Made by a program: the position numbers and the translations under genes | Assembly: GCA_016703005.1 (NCBI GenBank) | Contig: JADJCX010000033.1 | Span: forward strand, 124,001-188,000 | Length of the DNA: 64,000 nucleotides | Direction: 5' to 3' | DNA from: Flavobacteriales bacterium | GTDB lineage: Bacteria; Bacteroidota; Bacteroidia; Flavobacteriales_F; PHOS-HE28 | Notes under the pieces: model-generated | Database searches by the model: none | What the model saw: the letters and a program-made list of their open reading frames with translations, nothing else | What the model was told of the DNA's origin: nothing | Shown: positions 47,652-55,255 of the stretch, in pieces | Numbering within the stretch: position 1 is the stretch's first letter | How the letters are laid out: each line of letters starts with the position of its first letter

Positions 47652-48095
47652 TCACTCTTTCACATTTTCATCGCGCAGGATGAGTTCAAGTTTGTCCAGG
47701 TTCTCTTCGTTCGCTTGCGCGATAAAGTTCTTGATCGGCGCCAGTTCTTCCGCCGTATTGAAGCGCATGATCCACACAATGCGCGTGCCACCGGCCTCTT
47801 CGGTGAAGGTCACCATGGCCTTGTAGAAGTGCATCTCCTTCAGGTGGTCGAACTCCAAATAGCTGTGCGGCTCGATACGGTTGAAGACGCAGGTGTTGAC
47901 ATAGTTCGCGCCATCAGGCCCGTGCATGGTGAACTCCCAGATGCCTTCGGGCTTCAGGTCGAAGCGATGGAAGGAGTTGGTAAAGCCGTTCGGGCCGTAC
48001 CAACGCGCGAGCAGATCGGGATCGGTCCACGCGGCGAAGACATTCTCGCGCGGAGCCTTGAGCAAGCGCGTGGTGCGCACTTCGCGACCCTCCAT
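47652..48095 (-). CDS. SRPBCC / AHSA1-type protein
   Basis: 147 aa. AHSA1-like core: RTTRLLKAPRENVFAAWTDPDLL, ARWYGPNGFTNSF, GIWEFTMHGPDGANY, MVTFTEEAGGTRIVWIMRF and ALAPIKNF-like C-terminus. ATG 48095 chosen because upstream in-frame residues derive from a GATC repeat. Cytosolic; probable hydrophobic ligand binding. Overlaps no neighbour; 86 bp from doxX-like. Confidence 0.85.
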   Translation of the reverse strand: MEGREVRTTRLLKAPRENVFAAWTDPDLLARWYGPNGFTNSFHRFDLKPEGIWEFTMHGPDGANYVNTCVFNRIEPHSYLEFDHLKEMHFYKAMVTFTEEAGGTRIVWIMRFNTAEELAPIKNFIAQANEENLDKLELILRDENVKE

Positions 48096-48097
48096 GT

Positions 48098-48133
48098 GAT
48101 CTTCTGATCTTCTCATTTTCTGATCTTCAGATC
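48098..48133. repeat. GATCAGA octamer-period repeat, copy 2
   Basis: GATCTTCTGATCTTCTC...TCTGATCTTCAGATC, reverse-complement relative of copy 1. It lies between the SRPBCC gene and the DUF1801 gene and reaches into the 3' end of the latter. Confidence 0.6.
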
Positions 48134-48493
48134 CTTCTTCACCGGCCACCGCACCTCGATCTCCGCCACCTTCGCTTTCACGATGTCCTTCACCAATGCA
48201 GCGGGCAACGGTTTCTCCGGTGTGAACTGGATGGTGCCTTTGCTCACAGTGAAGTCCTTCAAGCGGTCCTTGAAACCGAGAGGCACTGAACCGTAGAGCG
48301 CCACGTGGTTCTTCGCCGCACCCATGTACACCAACGGATGGCCGTTGTACTTGAATGCGGGCAGCCCATAACCGAAGTGCTCCTCAGCGCCCGGTGCGGC
48401 AGCGAGGATCTGCTTGCGCAATTTCTCCAAGGCATTGCGCTGGTCCTTGGGCAAGGCTATGAGGTATTCGCCGGTGTTCGTTGCTGGTGACAT
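48113..48493 (-). CDS. DUF1801 domain protein
   Basis: 126 aa. Core: EYLIALPKDQRNALEKLRKQIL, EEHFGYGLPAFKYNGHPLVYMGAAKNHVALYG (split) and FTPEKPLPAALVKDIVKAKVAEIE. DUF1801 (YdhG-like) proteins are small, of debated role (iron-binding or stress). Another DUF1801 domain is fused to an SRPBCC protein at 52071-53024, so the two domains share a genomic partnership. Confidence 0.85.
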   Translation of the reverse strand: MSPATNTGEYLIALPKDQRNALEKLRKQILAAAPGAEEHFGYGLPAFKYNGHPLVYMGAAKNHVALYGSVPLGFKDRLKDFTVSKGTIQFTPEKPLPAALVKDIVKAKVAEIEVRWPVKKDLKIRK

Positions 48494-48554
48494 GTTGTGA
48501 TCAGGATCGGTGTCAGTGGGGGCTTTGGTCCCTCAGCTTCGCTTCCTTTGAAGC

Positions 48555-49193
48555 ATGCGTTACAAGATCGCGGGGTGGGCTGGGTTACTGGGTGTGTTGT
48601 TCTTCGTTGGTGAAGCGATCGTCGGTGGTTTGCAGATCGAAAACTACAGCCACGCCCGTCAGTTCATCAGTGAGACATATGCTTCCGGGACGCCATGGTC
48701 CGATATGCTACGGTTCAGTGGTGTGCTTCCTGCGGGTGTGCTGTTCACGGTATTCGCATTCTTGTCGGCCAGCAAGCTGAGTGTGCCACGTCGGGGCATG
48801 ATCGGTTTCATCGCGTTCGGTGTATTCTATGGCTTGGGCACTGTGGCTGCTGCGTTCTTCCCGTGCGACTTCGGTTGCGATCCCGGCCAAGCTGATCCTA
48901 CGATCTCACACATCCTCCACTTCGCATCCGGCACGCTCACGTACCTCTTCACGCCGTTCTGCCTGGTGTTGATCGGTGTGGCGGCGGAAAAATGGCCGAA
49001 CGCTTCAGCTCTTCCCAAGACATTGCTTGTCTGCGGTGCGATCATGTTCGCCGGTGTCTTGGTGCTGTTCCTCTTTCCGGTGGATGGCCTGCTGGGACTG
49101 AACCAACGGATCATCGAAGGCGCGGCGTTGGTAAGCATCGTTCGGTGCTCGCAGTATCTGCTCTCGCGCAAAGCGTCCATGGTCCCTGTTTAG
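48555..49193 (+). CDS. DUF998 integral membrane protein
   Basis: 212 aa with six or so hydrophobic helices: AGLLGVLFFVGEAIVGG, SGVLPAGVLFTVFAFL, GMIGFIAFGVFYGLGTVAAAFF (then PCDFGC, a Cys pair), LTYLFTPFCLVLIGVAA, LLVCGAIMFAGVLVLFLF and the end. Matches DUF998. Function unknown. It is the only plus-strand gene within the 46-55 kb minus-strand cluster and converges on 49195. Confidence 0.8.
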   Translation: MRYKIAGWAGLLGVLFFVGEAIVGGLQIENYSHARQFISETYASGTPWSDMLRFSGVLPAGVLFTVFAFLSASKLSVPRRGMIGFIAFGVFYGLGTVAAAFFPCDFGCDPGQADPTISHILHFASGTLTYLFTPFCLVLIGVAAEKWPNASALPKTLLVCGAIMFAGVLVLFLFPVDGLLGLNQRIIEGAALVSIVRCSQYLLSRKASMVPV

Positions 49194-49194
49194 T

Positions 49195-49479
49195 TCACTT
49201 CTTCCGGAACGAAAGGCCTGCAGCTTTCAGCGCGCTTCGCAGCTTGGGCAGGGAACCGGGGCCCATGCCGTGCAACGCCAGTACTTCGCGCTCGCTGCGT
49301 CCGGCTAACGTCTTCACGGTGGTGATCCCTTCGCTCTCCAGCGCCCTGCGCGCGGGTGCACTCAGCTTCGCCATCCAGCCGTCCTTGGGCGCGCCCAGGG
49401 TCTCACACACTGGACAAGTCGGGCAATCGCTGCTCTTGACGTAGCTATGACCGTTGGGACAAGTGCGCCGGTTCTTCAT
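49195..49479 (-). CDS. Small zinc-ribbon + helix-hairpin-helix protein (RpoA C-terminal-like)
   Basis: 94 aa. N-terminal Cys/His cluster CPNGHSYVKSSDCPTCPVC suggests one zinc; then a LSAPARRALESEGITTVKTLAGRSERE... LHGMGPGSLPKLRSAL stretch, the helix-hairpin-helix fold seen in the RNA polymerase alpha C-terminal domain. Such proteins could bind DNA or polymerase; role unknown. Last gene of the run starting with ArsR. Confidence 0.7.
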   Translation of the reverse strand: MKNRRTCPNGHSYVKSSDCPTCPVCETLGAPKDGWMAKLSAPARRALESEGITTVKTLAGRSEREVLALHGMGPGSLPKLRSALKAAGLSFRKK

Positions 49480-49480
49480 T

Positions 49481-49513
49481 ATCTGATCATCTCATTTTCC
49501 GATCCTCTGATCA
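49481..49513. repeat. GATCAGA octamer-period repeat, copy 3
   Basis: ATCTGATCATCTCATTTTCC plus GATCCTCTGATC. Intergenic between the zinc-ribbon gene and the VOC gene. Shares CTCATTTTC with copy 2. Confidence 0.6.
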
Positions 49514-49921
49514 ACCTTGCGCCTGCTTCTGATCCATCCAGAATACCTCCCAGATGTGGCCGTCCAGATCGTTGAAGCTGCGGGCGAACATGAAGCCGTG
49601 ATCCTCGGCTGGACGGCATTCGGTGGCGCCACCCGCAAGGGCCTTGTTGTACAACACATCCACCGCTTCGCGACTTTCCACGGAAAAGGCAAGCAGCACT
49701 TCGGTGCTCTTGGTCGCGTCCCCAACGGTCTTGCCCTTCGGCAGGAAACGTTGGATGCTGGACGACGTGTGCAGCATGCAGTAGATGGTATTGCTGATCA
49801 CCAAACAGGCCGCATCGTCATTGGTGAACTGCATGTTGAAACTCCAGCCGAGCTTCTTGAAGAAGGTCATGCTGTTCGCAAGGTCATTGACCTGCATGTT
49901 GACGAAGATCTGGGTGGGCAT
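49511..49921 (-). CDS. VOC/glyoxalase-family protein
   Basis: 136 aa vicinal-oxygen-chelate fold: FVNMQVNDLANSMTFFKKLGW, DDAACLVISNTIYCML, LLAFSVESREAVDVLYNKALAGGA and FMFARSFNDLDGHIWEVFWMD. Usual metal ligands are only partly evident (the DGHIWE Glu is present), so catalysis is uncertain; binding of a drug or metabolite is equally possible. 3 bp from the SRPBCC start. Confidence 0.85.
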   Translation of the reverse strand: MPTQIFVNMQVNDLANSMTFFKKLGWSFNMQFTNDDAACLVISNTIYCMLHTSSSIQRFLPKGKTVGDATKSTEVLLAFSVESREAVDVLYNKALAGGATECRPAEDHGFMFARSFNDLDGHIWEVFWMDQKQAQG

Positions 49922-49924
49922 CGT

Positions 49925-50389
49925 TCAGGGTTGTGCGGTTTCGGTGAAGAGGATGAGCCTGCCGAGGCAGTCGTTCCAGCCGACGGCGTGTTCCTCGCAG
50001 TGTGCCACGGTGGCGAACGTGGTCTGGTTCAGGGTGAGCAGGGTGGTGGTGCCGCGTTGCTCGAGGGTGATCTCTACAACGGTATCGCACCAGATGTCGC
50101 CTTCGCTGTCCTCGCGCAGCCAGGTGAAGACCAGTCGCGATGGCGCGTTGATGTGCGTGTACTCGCCCCGCACCCAGTGGTCGCTGCCGTCGGGTGCGCG
50201 CATGCAGAAGCGGTACTTGCCGCCCACGCGAAAGTCCTGTTCGCAATGGGGTAGCGTGAAGTCGTTCGGTCCCCACCAGCGGACGAGGTGCTTAGGGTTG
50301 GTCCATGCGTTGAAAACCAGCTCGCGCGGAGCATTCAGGATTCGTGATAGCACCAGCGTGCGCTCGTCGGTTGCCGTCAGGGAGTTCAT
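49925..50389 (-). CDS. SRPBCC / AHSA1-type protein
   Basis: 154 aa: LVLSRILNAPRELVFNAWTNPKHLVRWWGPNDF split, DFRVGGKYRFCMRAPDGSDH, HINAPSRLVFTW and WNDCLGRLILFTET. Typical AHSA1 spacing. Probably a cytosolic ligand-binding protein. Tight spacing to both neighbours (3 bp each side) indicates one transcript. Confidence 0.87.
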   Translation of the reverse strand: MNSLTATDERTLVLSRILNAPRELVFNAWTNPKHLVRWWGPNDFTLPHCEQDFRVGGKYRFCMRAPDGSDHWVRGEYTHINAPSRLVFTWLREDSEGDIWCDTVVEITLEQRGTTTLLTLNQTTFATVAHCEEHAVGWNDCLGRLILFTETAQP

Positions 50390-50392
50390 GGT

Positions 50393-50784
50393 CTACCGAT
50401 GAAAGGTCAATGTGTTCAGTCCTTTTGCGCTGCGTGCTTCCATTAAGGCCAAGCCACCAACGAAGAGCACTTCCGCCAATAGATGCGCAACGCCCAGTGC
50501 GCTGAGTTCACTTGCTTTGTTGAAGAGCAAGCCAAGACAGAAGAGGGCATACAGCGCATTCGCGGTGATGAGCGTCCACACGGGATTGGGACGATAGGCT
50601 TTGAGCAGCGTGATCGTACCGGAGAATGCGCCGTAGCACATCCCGACGATGCCCAGCCGAGCGAACCACGCCACCGAAAGACCCGAAAGCGGCGACCATA
50701 CCTCCCGACGAAGAACAGGACAAGTCCCGCCACGATACCTGCGATGGCGTCGGTACGGATGAGAGCAGGCAGCGACCAGGTCAT
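50393..50784 (-). CDS. Small membrane protein, one frameshift
   Basis: About 130 codons. First frame from 50784: MTWSLPALIRTDAIAGIVAGLVLFFVGRYG; break near 50690; second frame: AWFARLGIVGMCYGAFSGTITLL, ANALYALFCLGLLFNKASE, HLLAEVLFVGGLALME. Four hydrophobic helices. Family not recognised. The start overlaps the AlkD-like stop (ATGA at 50781-50784). Confidence 0.65.
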
Positions 50785-51536
50785 GCGCGTTTTGCTTTGG
50801 TCTTTGTCCTGACAGCGGCTGCCGTGCGCTTCGTATCCCGCTTCTCCGCGCGCTTCGCGATCATCGGTCGGTTGATGTCGCTTAACACATCTTTTCCTAC
50901 CCAGCGTTCGGTCTTGTCGGTGCTGGCGGCGAGGCGCTCAGCGACTTCCAGGGCGGCTTCGCGACAGACCACGCTTCGCGAACCCAAACTGCGCAAGGCC
51001 CAGCTCACGGCCTTCTTCACGAAGTTGCGCTCGTCGTTCGCGGCCTTCTCGCATAGGGGCAACAATTCGAGGTAGGGCTCATCGGGTCCTTTCTTGTCGT
51101 GCAAGGCGCAACCGGCCAACAACGCGAACGCTGCCCGCTTTTCGAACTCCGGCTTACGCTTGGCCCACTGCTTCACCTTGCTGAACGCATGCGGGGTCTT
51201 GTCGAAGAGCAGGAAGCACGCCGTGTCGCAATCAGCCCAATTCTGGAAGTCAGCGCACCAGGCATCCATCATGGAGGGCGTCACCAGCCTGGGGTCAGCA
51301 AGGTGTGTGGCCAGCGCTTTGGCTTCATGCCAACCGGTGTCCCAGAGCAACAGCGCCAATTCGTGGTCCTTGCCGATGGTCTTGGCCAGCTTCTGCACGT
51401 CCGGCATCGAAGTACCGAATGCCTGATCCGTGTGGATCGCGAAGCGCGCTGACAATTGTTCACGGTAGCGCTTCGTGCCATGCGACTCCAACAACTTGAG
51501 TGCCGCCTTTACATCCGCTTCTCGCTTCCCGGCCAT
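50781..51536 (-). CDS. AlkD-like DNA alkylation repair protein (HEAT-like)
   Basis: 251 aa, all-helical: RYREQLSARFAIHTDQAFGTSMPDVQKLAKTIG split, LALLLWDTGWHEAKALATHLADP, WADCDTACFLLFDKTPHAFSKVKQW, RNFVKKAVSWALRSLGS and ERLAASTDKTERWVGKDV. This matches AlkD/DNA alkylation repair family: DNA glycosylases that excise alkylated bases without base flipping. The Trp-Asp region (WTNWADCD-like) is conserved. Its presence in the cluster suggests repair of adducts from a toxic compound. Confidence 0.9.
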   Translation of the reverse strand: MAGKREADVKAALKLLESHGTKRYREQLSARFAIHTDQAFGTSMPDVQKLAKTIGKDHELALLLWDTGWHEAKALATHLADPRLVTPSMMDAWCADFQNWADCDTACFLLFDKTPHAFSKVKQWAKRKPEFEKRAAFALLAGCALHDKKGPDEPYLELLPLCEKAANDERNFVKKAVSWALRSLGSRSVVCREAALEVAERLAASTDKTERWVGKDVLSDINRPMIAKRAEKRDTKRTAAAVRTKTKAKRA

Positions 51537-51540
51537 TCGG

Positions 51541-51566
51541 TCATCTCATTGTCTGATCAACTGATC
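51541..51566. repeat. GATCAGA octamer-period repeat, copy 4
   Basis: Short run with CTCATTGTCTGATCAACTGATC between the AlkD-like and GyrI-like genes. It shares the CTCATT...TCTGATC core with copies 2 and 3. Confidence 0.5.
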
Positions 51567-52033
51567 TACGCCACGATCCAGTTCAACTCCGTCCGATACT
51601 CGCTCGGACTCTTAACCTCATTCGGGTTGTTCAGGTAGCTCTCCCAGAATTTCCCCGTTTCGCCGTGGCCGTTCTCGCGCACCCATTTCTGCAAGGCTGG
51701 CCATGCTTGCGCCAGTCCTTCGTATGGACCTTGGTACACACTCCGCACGACTTTCGCCGCAGGCAGCGTGCTATTGATGACACGTCCCTGAGGCTTGATC
51801 GCCTTCGCTACTGGGAATCCGATCTCGAAGTCAAAGGTGTCTGCCGGTCGGCGATGGTGATAGGAGAACATCGGTCCGCCGTACGGCGGATGCATGCCTT
51901 GCTCGGCGAGCACCTGGATGATCTCTTGGATCGCAGGGTCCATGTACTTCGGCATGTCGCGGCCGGGGATCACGAGCGGGATGGCAGCCGTGATGACTTC
52001 TTGAGTGGTGATGACTTCGGGTGGAGTGATCAT
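51566..52033 (-). CDS. GyrI-like / effector-binding domain protein
   Basis: 155 aa: TIREVITAAIPLVIPGRDM region, FEIGFPVAKAIKPQGRVINSTLPA split, VVRSVYQGPYEGLAQAWPALQKWVREN, FWESYLNNPNEV. GyrI-like domains bind hydrophobic drugs or toxins in a beta-alpha barrel and can inactivate or sense them. Stand-alone form (no DNA-binding domain). 37 bp from the SRPBCC-DUF1801 gene. Confidence 0.87.
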   Translation of the reverse strand: MITPPEVITTQEVITAAIPLVIPGRDMPKYMDPAIQEIIQVLAEQGMHPPYGGPMFSYHHRRPADTFDFEIGFPVAKAIKPQGRVINSTLPAAKVVRSVYQGPYEGLAQAWPALQKWVRENGHGETGKFWESYLNNPNEVKSPSEYRTELNWIVA

Positions 52034-52070
52034 GTTGCTTGGGATTGTCGGGGCCGGGATCTTCCGGCCC

Positions 52071-53024
52071 TTACTTCATGTTCTTCACGAGTTCCTTGAT
52101 GATCCTCTTGAGGTCCTTTTCCTTTTGCTTGAGGTCTTCTAGGCTGCGGATCACCAGCAACCGTCGGCCATCGGCGTAGGTGCCTTCCAGTATTCCGTTG
52201 GGATCCTTCACGTCGGCGCCGCGCAGGAAGATCGACCGCACACAGTCCTGCTTGAAGAAGTTGAAGCCGACGACGTAGCGCTTGTAGGTCTTCGGGTCGA
52301 AGAGCTTCATCGAACCCGTGTAATAGAAGGTTGGCGCGTTCCAGAAGATGCCTTCCCCGATGCTCTTGTCCGTGCCGAGGATGAGGGAGCGCAATTCCTT
52401 CGCTACATCGAGCAGTGGATGCTTCAGCGCCTTCATGTGCGCATCCACCGTTCCGGGTTCGGAAGTTCCCGTGAAGAGAGCGTTCTCTTTTTTGGCCTTC
52501 CCTCTGCCTTGTTTGGCGAGCAACTTATCAAGCTCCTGGTAGCTGAACTCCAATCCGCCCTCCATGGGTGAAGCGAGTATCTCGTCGCGGGTCTTCTTGG
52601 ATCCGTAACGCGCGGTGATCGTCATCAGCGTGATGCCTTTCTTTTCCGTGAGCACCATGGTGCTGAGTGCTTCGCCCGCATACCACGCCGGCTCGAATTT
52701 CTCGGTGTTCACGATGCGCTCTGGGCGCTTCACCTCTTTGTACACACCGCTCATGCCCATGCCCTTGTCGGCCCCGGCGGAATTGCTCCAGACGTAGCGG
52801 TACTTCCCGCCCACGCGCGGATCGATCTCGCAAACGGAGAGGGTCCAACCAGGCGGACCGTGCAACCACTGCTTTACCATTTCCGGCTTGCTCATGGCAT
52901 CGAAAACCAGCGCGCGTGGAGCGGCGAAGCTGCGCGTGATCACGAACTCGCGATCGCCCTTGGGAGTAACTACAGCCCTGTTGCTCGTGCCACGTGCAGG
53001 CGACGCGGGTTTGGTCTTGTTCAT
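52071..53024 (-). CDS. SRPBCC-DUF1801 fusion protein
   Basis: 317 aa. N-terminal SRPBCC/AHSA1 domain (residues ~20-165): FVITRSFAAPRALVFDAMSKPEMVKQWLHGPPGW split and LEFSYQELDKLLAKQ; then after a Lys-rich linker a DUF1801 domain (residues ~190-317): HMKALKHPLLDVAKELRSLILG, FWNAPTFYYTGSMKLFDPKTY and FLRGADVKDPNGILEG. Two domains that occur separately in the same cluster are fused here, which supports a functional link. Start ATG 53024. Confidence 0.85.
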   Translation of the reverse strand: MNKTKPASPARGTSNRAVVTPKGDREFVITRSFAAPRALVFDAMSKPEMVKQWLHGPPGWTLSVCEIDPRVGGKYRYVWSNSAGADKGMGMSGVYKEVKRPERIVNTEKFEPAWYAGEALSTMVLTEKKGITLMTITARYGSKKTRDEILASPMEGGLEFSYQELDKLLAKQGRGKAKKENALFTGTSEPGTVDAHMKALKHPLLDVAKELRSLILGTDKSIGEGIFWNAPTFYYTGSMKLFDPKTYKRYVVGFNFFKQDCVRSIFLRGADVKDPNGILEGTYADGRRLLVIRSLEDLKQKEKDLKRIIKELVKNMK

Positions 53025-53046
53025 GTCAGTGTAGTATCGGAGTGGA

Positions 53047-53463
53047 TCAGGCTTGAGCTTCCGTGTACGCTTTGAACCGGTCCAGGATCGCTTGCCAGCC
53101 GCCGCGTTGCATCTCCACAGGGTTCTCTGTCTCTGCATCAAAAGCTTCGGTCACCAGTGTACCTCCTTCCCTTTCGTTGAAATGGATTTCGCAGATGCGA
53201 CCATCGGCCATGGTGTAGGCGATGCGCTTGTTCAGTTGAACATCGTCATACACTCCGGCGAAATCGAAGCTGAAGCTGCCATCGCGCGCGGCCATGGTGC
53301 TGCTGAATTTGCCGCCGGTGCGCAGGTCATTGGTCGCCTTTGGGCAGTGCCAATCGTCGCTCGCCGCGTTCCATTGCGTGATGTGCGCAGGTTCTGTCCA
53401 GGTCCCCCAGACGTGGGCCACTGGTTTGTTCACGAGGGCGGAAACGGTGATGCGGGTACTCAT
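53047..53463 (-). CDS. SRPBCC-family protein
   Basis: 138 aa: ITVSALVNKPVAHVWGTWTEPAHITQW, DLRTGGKFSSTMAARDGSFSFDFAG (split) and EMQRGGWQAILDRFKAYTE. An SRPBCC/AHSA1-like member with the same layout as its neighbours. Start ATG 53463 gives the normal N-terminus. 22 bp before the fusion gene. Confidence 0.85.
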   Translation of the reverse strand: MSTRITVSALVNKPVAHVWGTWTEPAHITQWNAASDDWHCPKATNDLRTGGKFSSTMAARDGSFSFDFAGVYDDVQLNKRIAYTMADGRICEIHFNEREGGTLVTEAFDAETENPVEMQRGGWQAILDRFKAYTEAQA

Positions 53464-53497
53464 GGTGTTGTGCGTTCGTAGTGTTGGTCTTGACTTG

Positions 53498-53906
53498 TCA
53501 ATCCTCAAGGGCTTCGATGCCCTGTTCCTTCAAGCGTTGCAGGTTGTCCTTCATGGCTTGGAGTTGTTCCGGCGCGTGGCCTTTCCAATCCATCACTTCG
53601 CCGATCACGCGCAAGGCATCCTTCGTGCGGTACGATTTCGTTGGATTGCCCGGGAACTTCTTGTCCGTCAGATTAGGATCATCCTCATATGGCCCCGGGG
53701 CTTCCACGATGTAGATCCTTCCGCGTCCTTCACCGGCAGCGAGTTCAGCGCCCCAGGTAGCGGCATCCAGCGTGGCGGAGAAGTACATACTTCGCCTTGT
53801 TCCCTGGCCATAATTGGAATTGAACCGGGTTCGAGAGGTCGCCCTTCTTCAGATCGGCCTTGGTGCCGTGGTAGAACGTGGGTGATTCCATGTCGCATGC
53901 ATTCAT
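53498..53906 (-). CDS. arr: Rifampin ADP-ribosyltransferase (Arr-family), frameshifted
   Basis: About 136 codons. N-terminal frame: MESPTFYHGTKADLKKGDL (NAD-binding HGT), then breaks near 53835 and 53790, and the rest in one frame: MYFSATLDAATWGAELAAGEG, RIYIVEAPGPYEDDPNLTDKKFPGNP (split), SYRTKDALRVIGEVMDW. Arr modifies rifamycins with ADP-ribose from NAD. The start overlaps the upstream SRPBCC gene (ATGA region at 53903-53906). Breaks look like indel errors, since the conserved parts are complete. Confidence 0.82.
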
Positions 53907-54404
53907 AGACCGGACGCGAGCAGTTCATCCAACTGATCAAGGCCCATGGTGAAGCCTTCCTTGAAGCCCATCGCCACGATCTGCTCCAGTTCTTCTGGTG
54001 AACCAAAGTGGAGGATGGCGCGCACCAATGTGCGACCATCCGTTCTTGCTGAAGTGCGCTTCCCAACTCACCTTGGGCTTCGTGTCGTTCCCTACGCCGT
54101 GCTCATCGCAGAACGAATCGCTGCCCGAGAAGTGCGACTTCGGCCGGACGGTCTCGTAGTCGAAGAAGCACCAGTGCCGGTCGCCTTGCGGGCCTTGCAT
54201 GTAGTAGAGCCAACGCCCACCTTCACGGAAGTCGAGTGCCTTGATCACGCACTCATAAGGCTTCGGAGCCCACCACTGGCAAAGGATGTCCGCATTGGTC
54301 CACGCGGCCCACACCGGATCCAGCGGGGCGTTGAAGGATCGCTCCACGGTGATCGACCGGGCGTCCTTTTGAACGATGAAGTTGAAGATCGCTGCTTTGC
54401 TCAT
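53903..54404 (-). CDS. SRPBCC / AHSA1-type protein, one frameshift
   Basis: About 167 codons: SITVERSFNAPLDPVWAAWTNADILCQWW (split), DFREGGRWLYYMQGPQGDRH, PKVSWEAHFSKNG; break near 54035; then TLVRAILHFGSPEELEQIVAMGFKEGF (split) and LDQLDELLASGL. Same family as its neighbours; the C-terminal part resembles the ligand-gating helix of AHSA1 proteins. 12 bp after 54417 gene's stop. Confidence 0.82.
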
Positions 54405-54416
54405 GGTTCAATGGGT

Positions 54417-54866
54417 TTATGGAGTGCTCAGGTAGTCGTCCAAGCGTGCGAGCGTTTGCTGGCCGCCTTCGATCGCGCCGATCTCTTTGACGGCGAAGTC
54501 CCGTGCTTCCTTGTTGGGGAAGAGGGTGCGAAGGGTCACGAGTGTTCCGCCTTCGGTTTCCTCGAAGGTGATGACGGCCTCGAATTGTTTGGGGTTCTGC
54601 CAGTCGCCGTGATCGTAGGCCAGACGGTCGATGGGGGACACCTCGGTATAGGTCACGAGATTCTCGAACACGCGGCCCTCTCCGGATGTCATCGTGAATT
54701 TCCATTGCCCACCGATGCGGACATCCATGGAAAGCGTCTTATTCGTAAAGCCGTTGGGCCCGAACCAATGATCCACATGCGCGGGATCCGTCCAAGCCTG
54801 CCACACGATCGATCGTGTGGCCTTAACGGTGCGGCTGATGATGATCTCGCGGTCACTCTTGTTCAT
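54417..54866 (-). CDS. SRPBCC / AHSA1-type protein
   Basis: 149 aa: IIISRTVKATRSIVWQAWTDPAHVDHWFGPNGFTN (split), DVRIGGQWKFTMTSGEGRVF, FEAVITFEETEGGTLVTLRTLF and EGGQQTLARLDDYL. Classic AHSA1 domain. ATG 54866 overlaps the ArsR stop (ATGA at 54863-54866), so it is the first structural gene of the ArsR-led run. Confidence 0.9.
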   Translation of the reverse strand: MNKSDREIIISRTVKATRSIVWQAWTDPAHVDHWFGPNGFTNKTLSMDVRIGGQWKFTMTSGEGRVFENLVTYTEVSPIDRLAYDHGDWQNPKQFEAVITFEETEGGTLVTLRTLFPNKEARDFAVKEIGAIEGGQQTLARLDDYLSTP

Positions 54867-55240
54867 GGCTTCTTCTTTTTGGCCTTCGCTGTCTTCGCGG
54901 AGGTGGCCTTGGCATCGGCCGACTTGGCTTGCAGTTCCATCAGGTAGGCATCGAGGCGATCGAAGCGCTCCTCCCACATCTGACGATACTGTTCGATCCA
55001 GGCGTCGGCTTCGCGCAGCGGTTCGGCCTTCATCTCGCAGGGGCGCCATTGGGCCTCGCGGCCGCGTGCGATGAGTTGTGCGCGTTCCAGCACCTTCAAG
55101 TGTTTGCTGATCGCCGGCAGGCTCATGCTGAACGGCGCTGCGATCTCGTTCACCGAGGCGGCACCCGTGCTCAAGCGCGCGAGAATGGCGCGTCTCGTAG
55201 GGTCGGCGAGGGCGGAGAAGGTGAGCGAGAGGCGGTCCAT
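54863..55240 (-). CDS. ArsR-family transcriptional regulator
   Basis: 125 aa winged-helix regulator: MDRLSLTFSALADPTRRAILARLS, then FSMSLPAISKHLKVLERAQLI recognition helix and a C-terminal Lys-rich tail (AKATSAKTAKAKKKKP). It lacks obvious metal-binding Cys pairs, so it may sense a non-metal ligand or simply be derepressed. In other bacteria this ArsR type sits next to an AHSA1/SRPBCC gene. ATG 55240. It should bind the dyad 55262-55283. Confidence 0.9.
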   Translation of the reverse strand: MDRLSLTFSALADPTRRAILARLSTGAASVNEIAAPFSMSLPAISKHLKVLERAQLIARGREAQWRPCEMKAEPLREADAWIEQYRQMWEERFDRLDAYLMELQAKSADAKATSAKTAKAKKKKP

Positions 55241-55255
55241 TGTTCCTTGAAGGGA

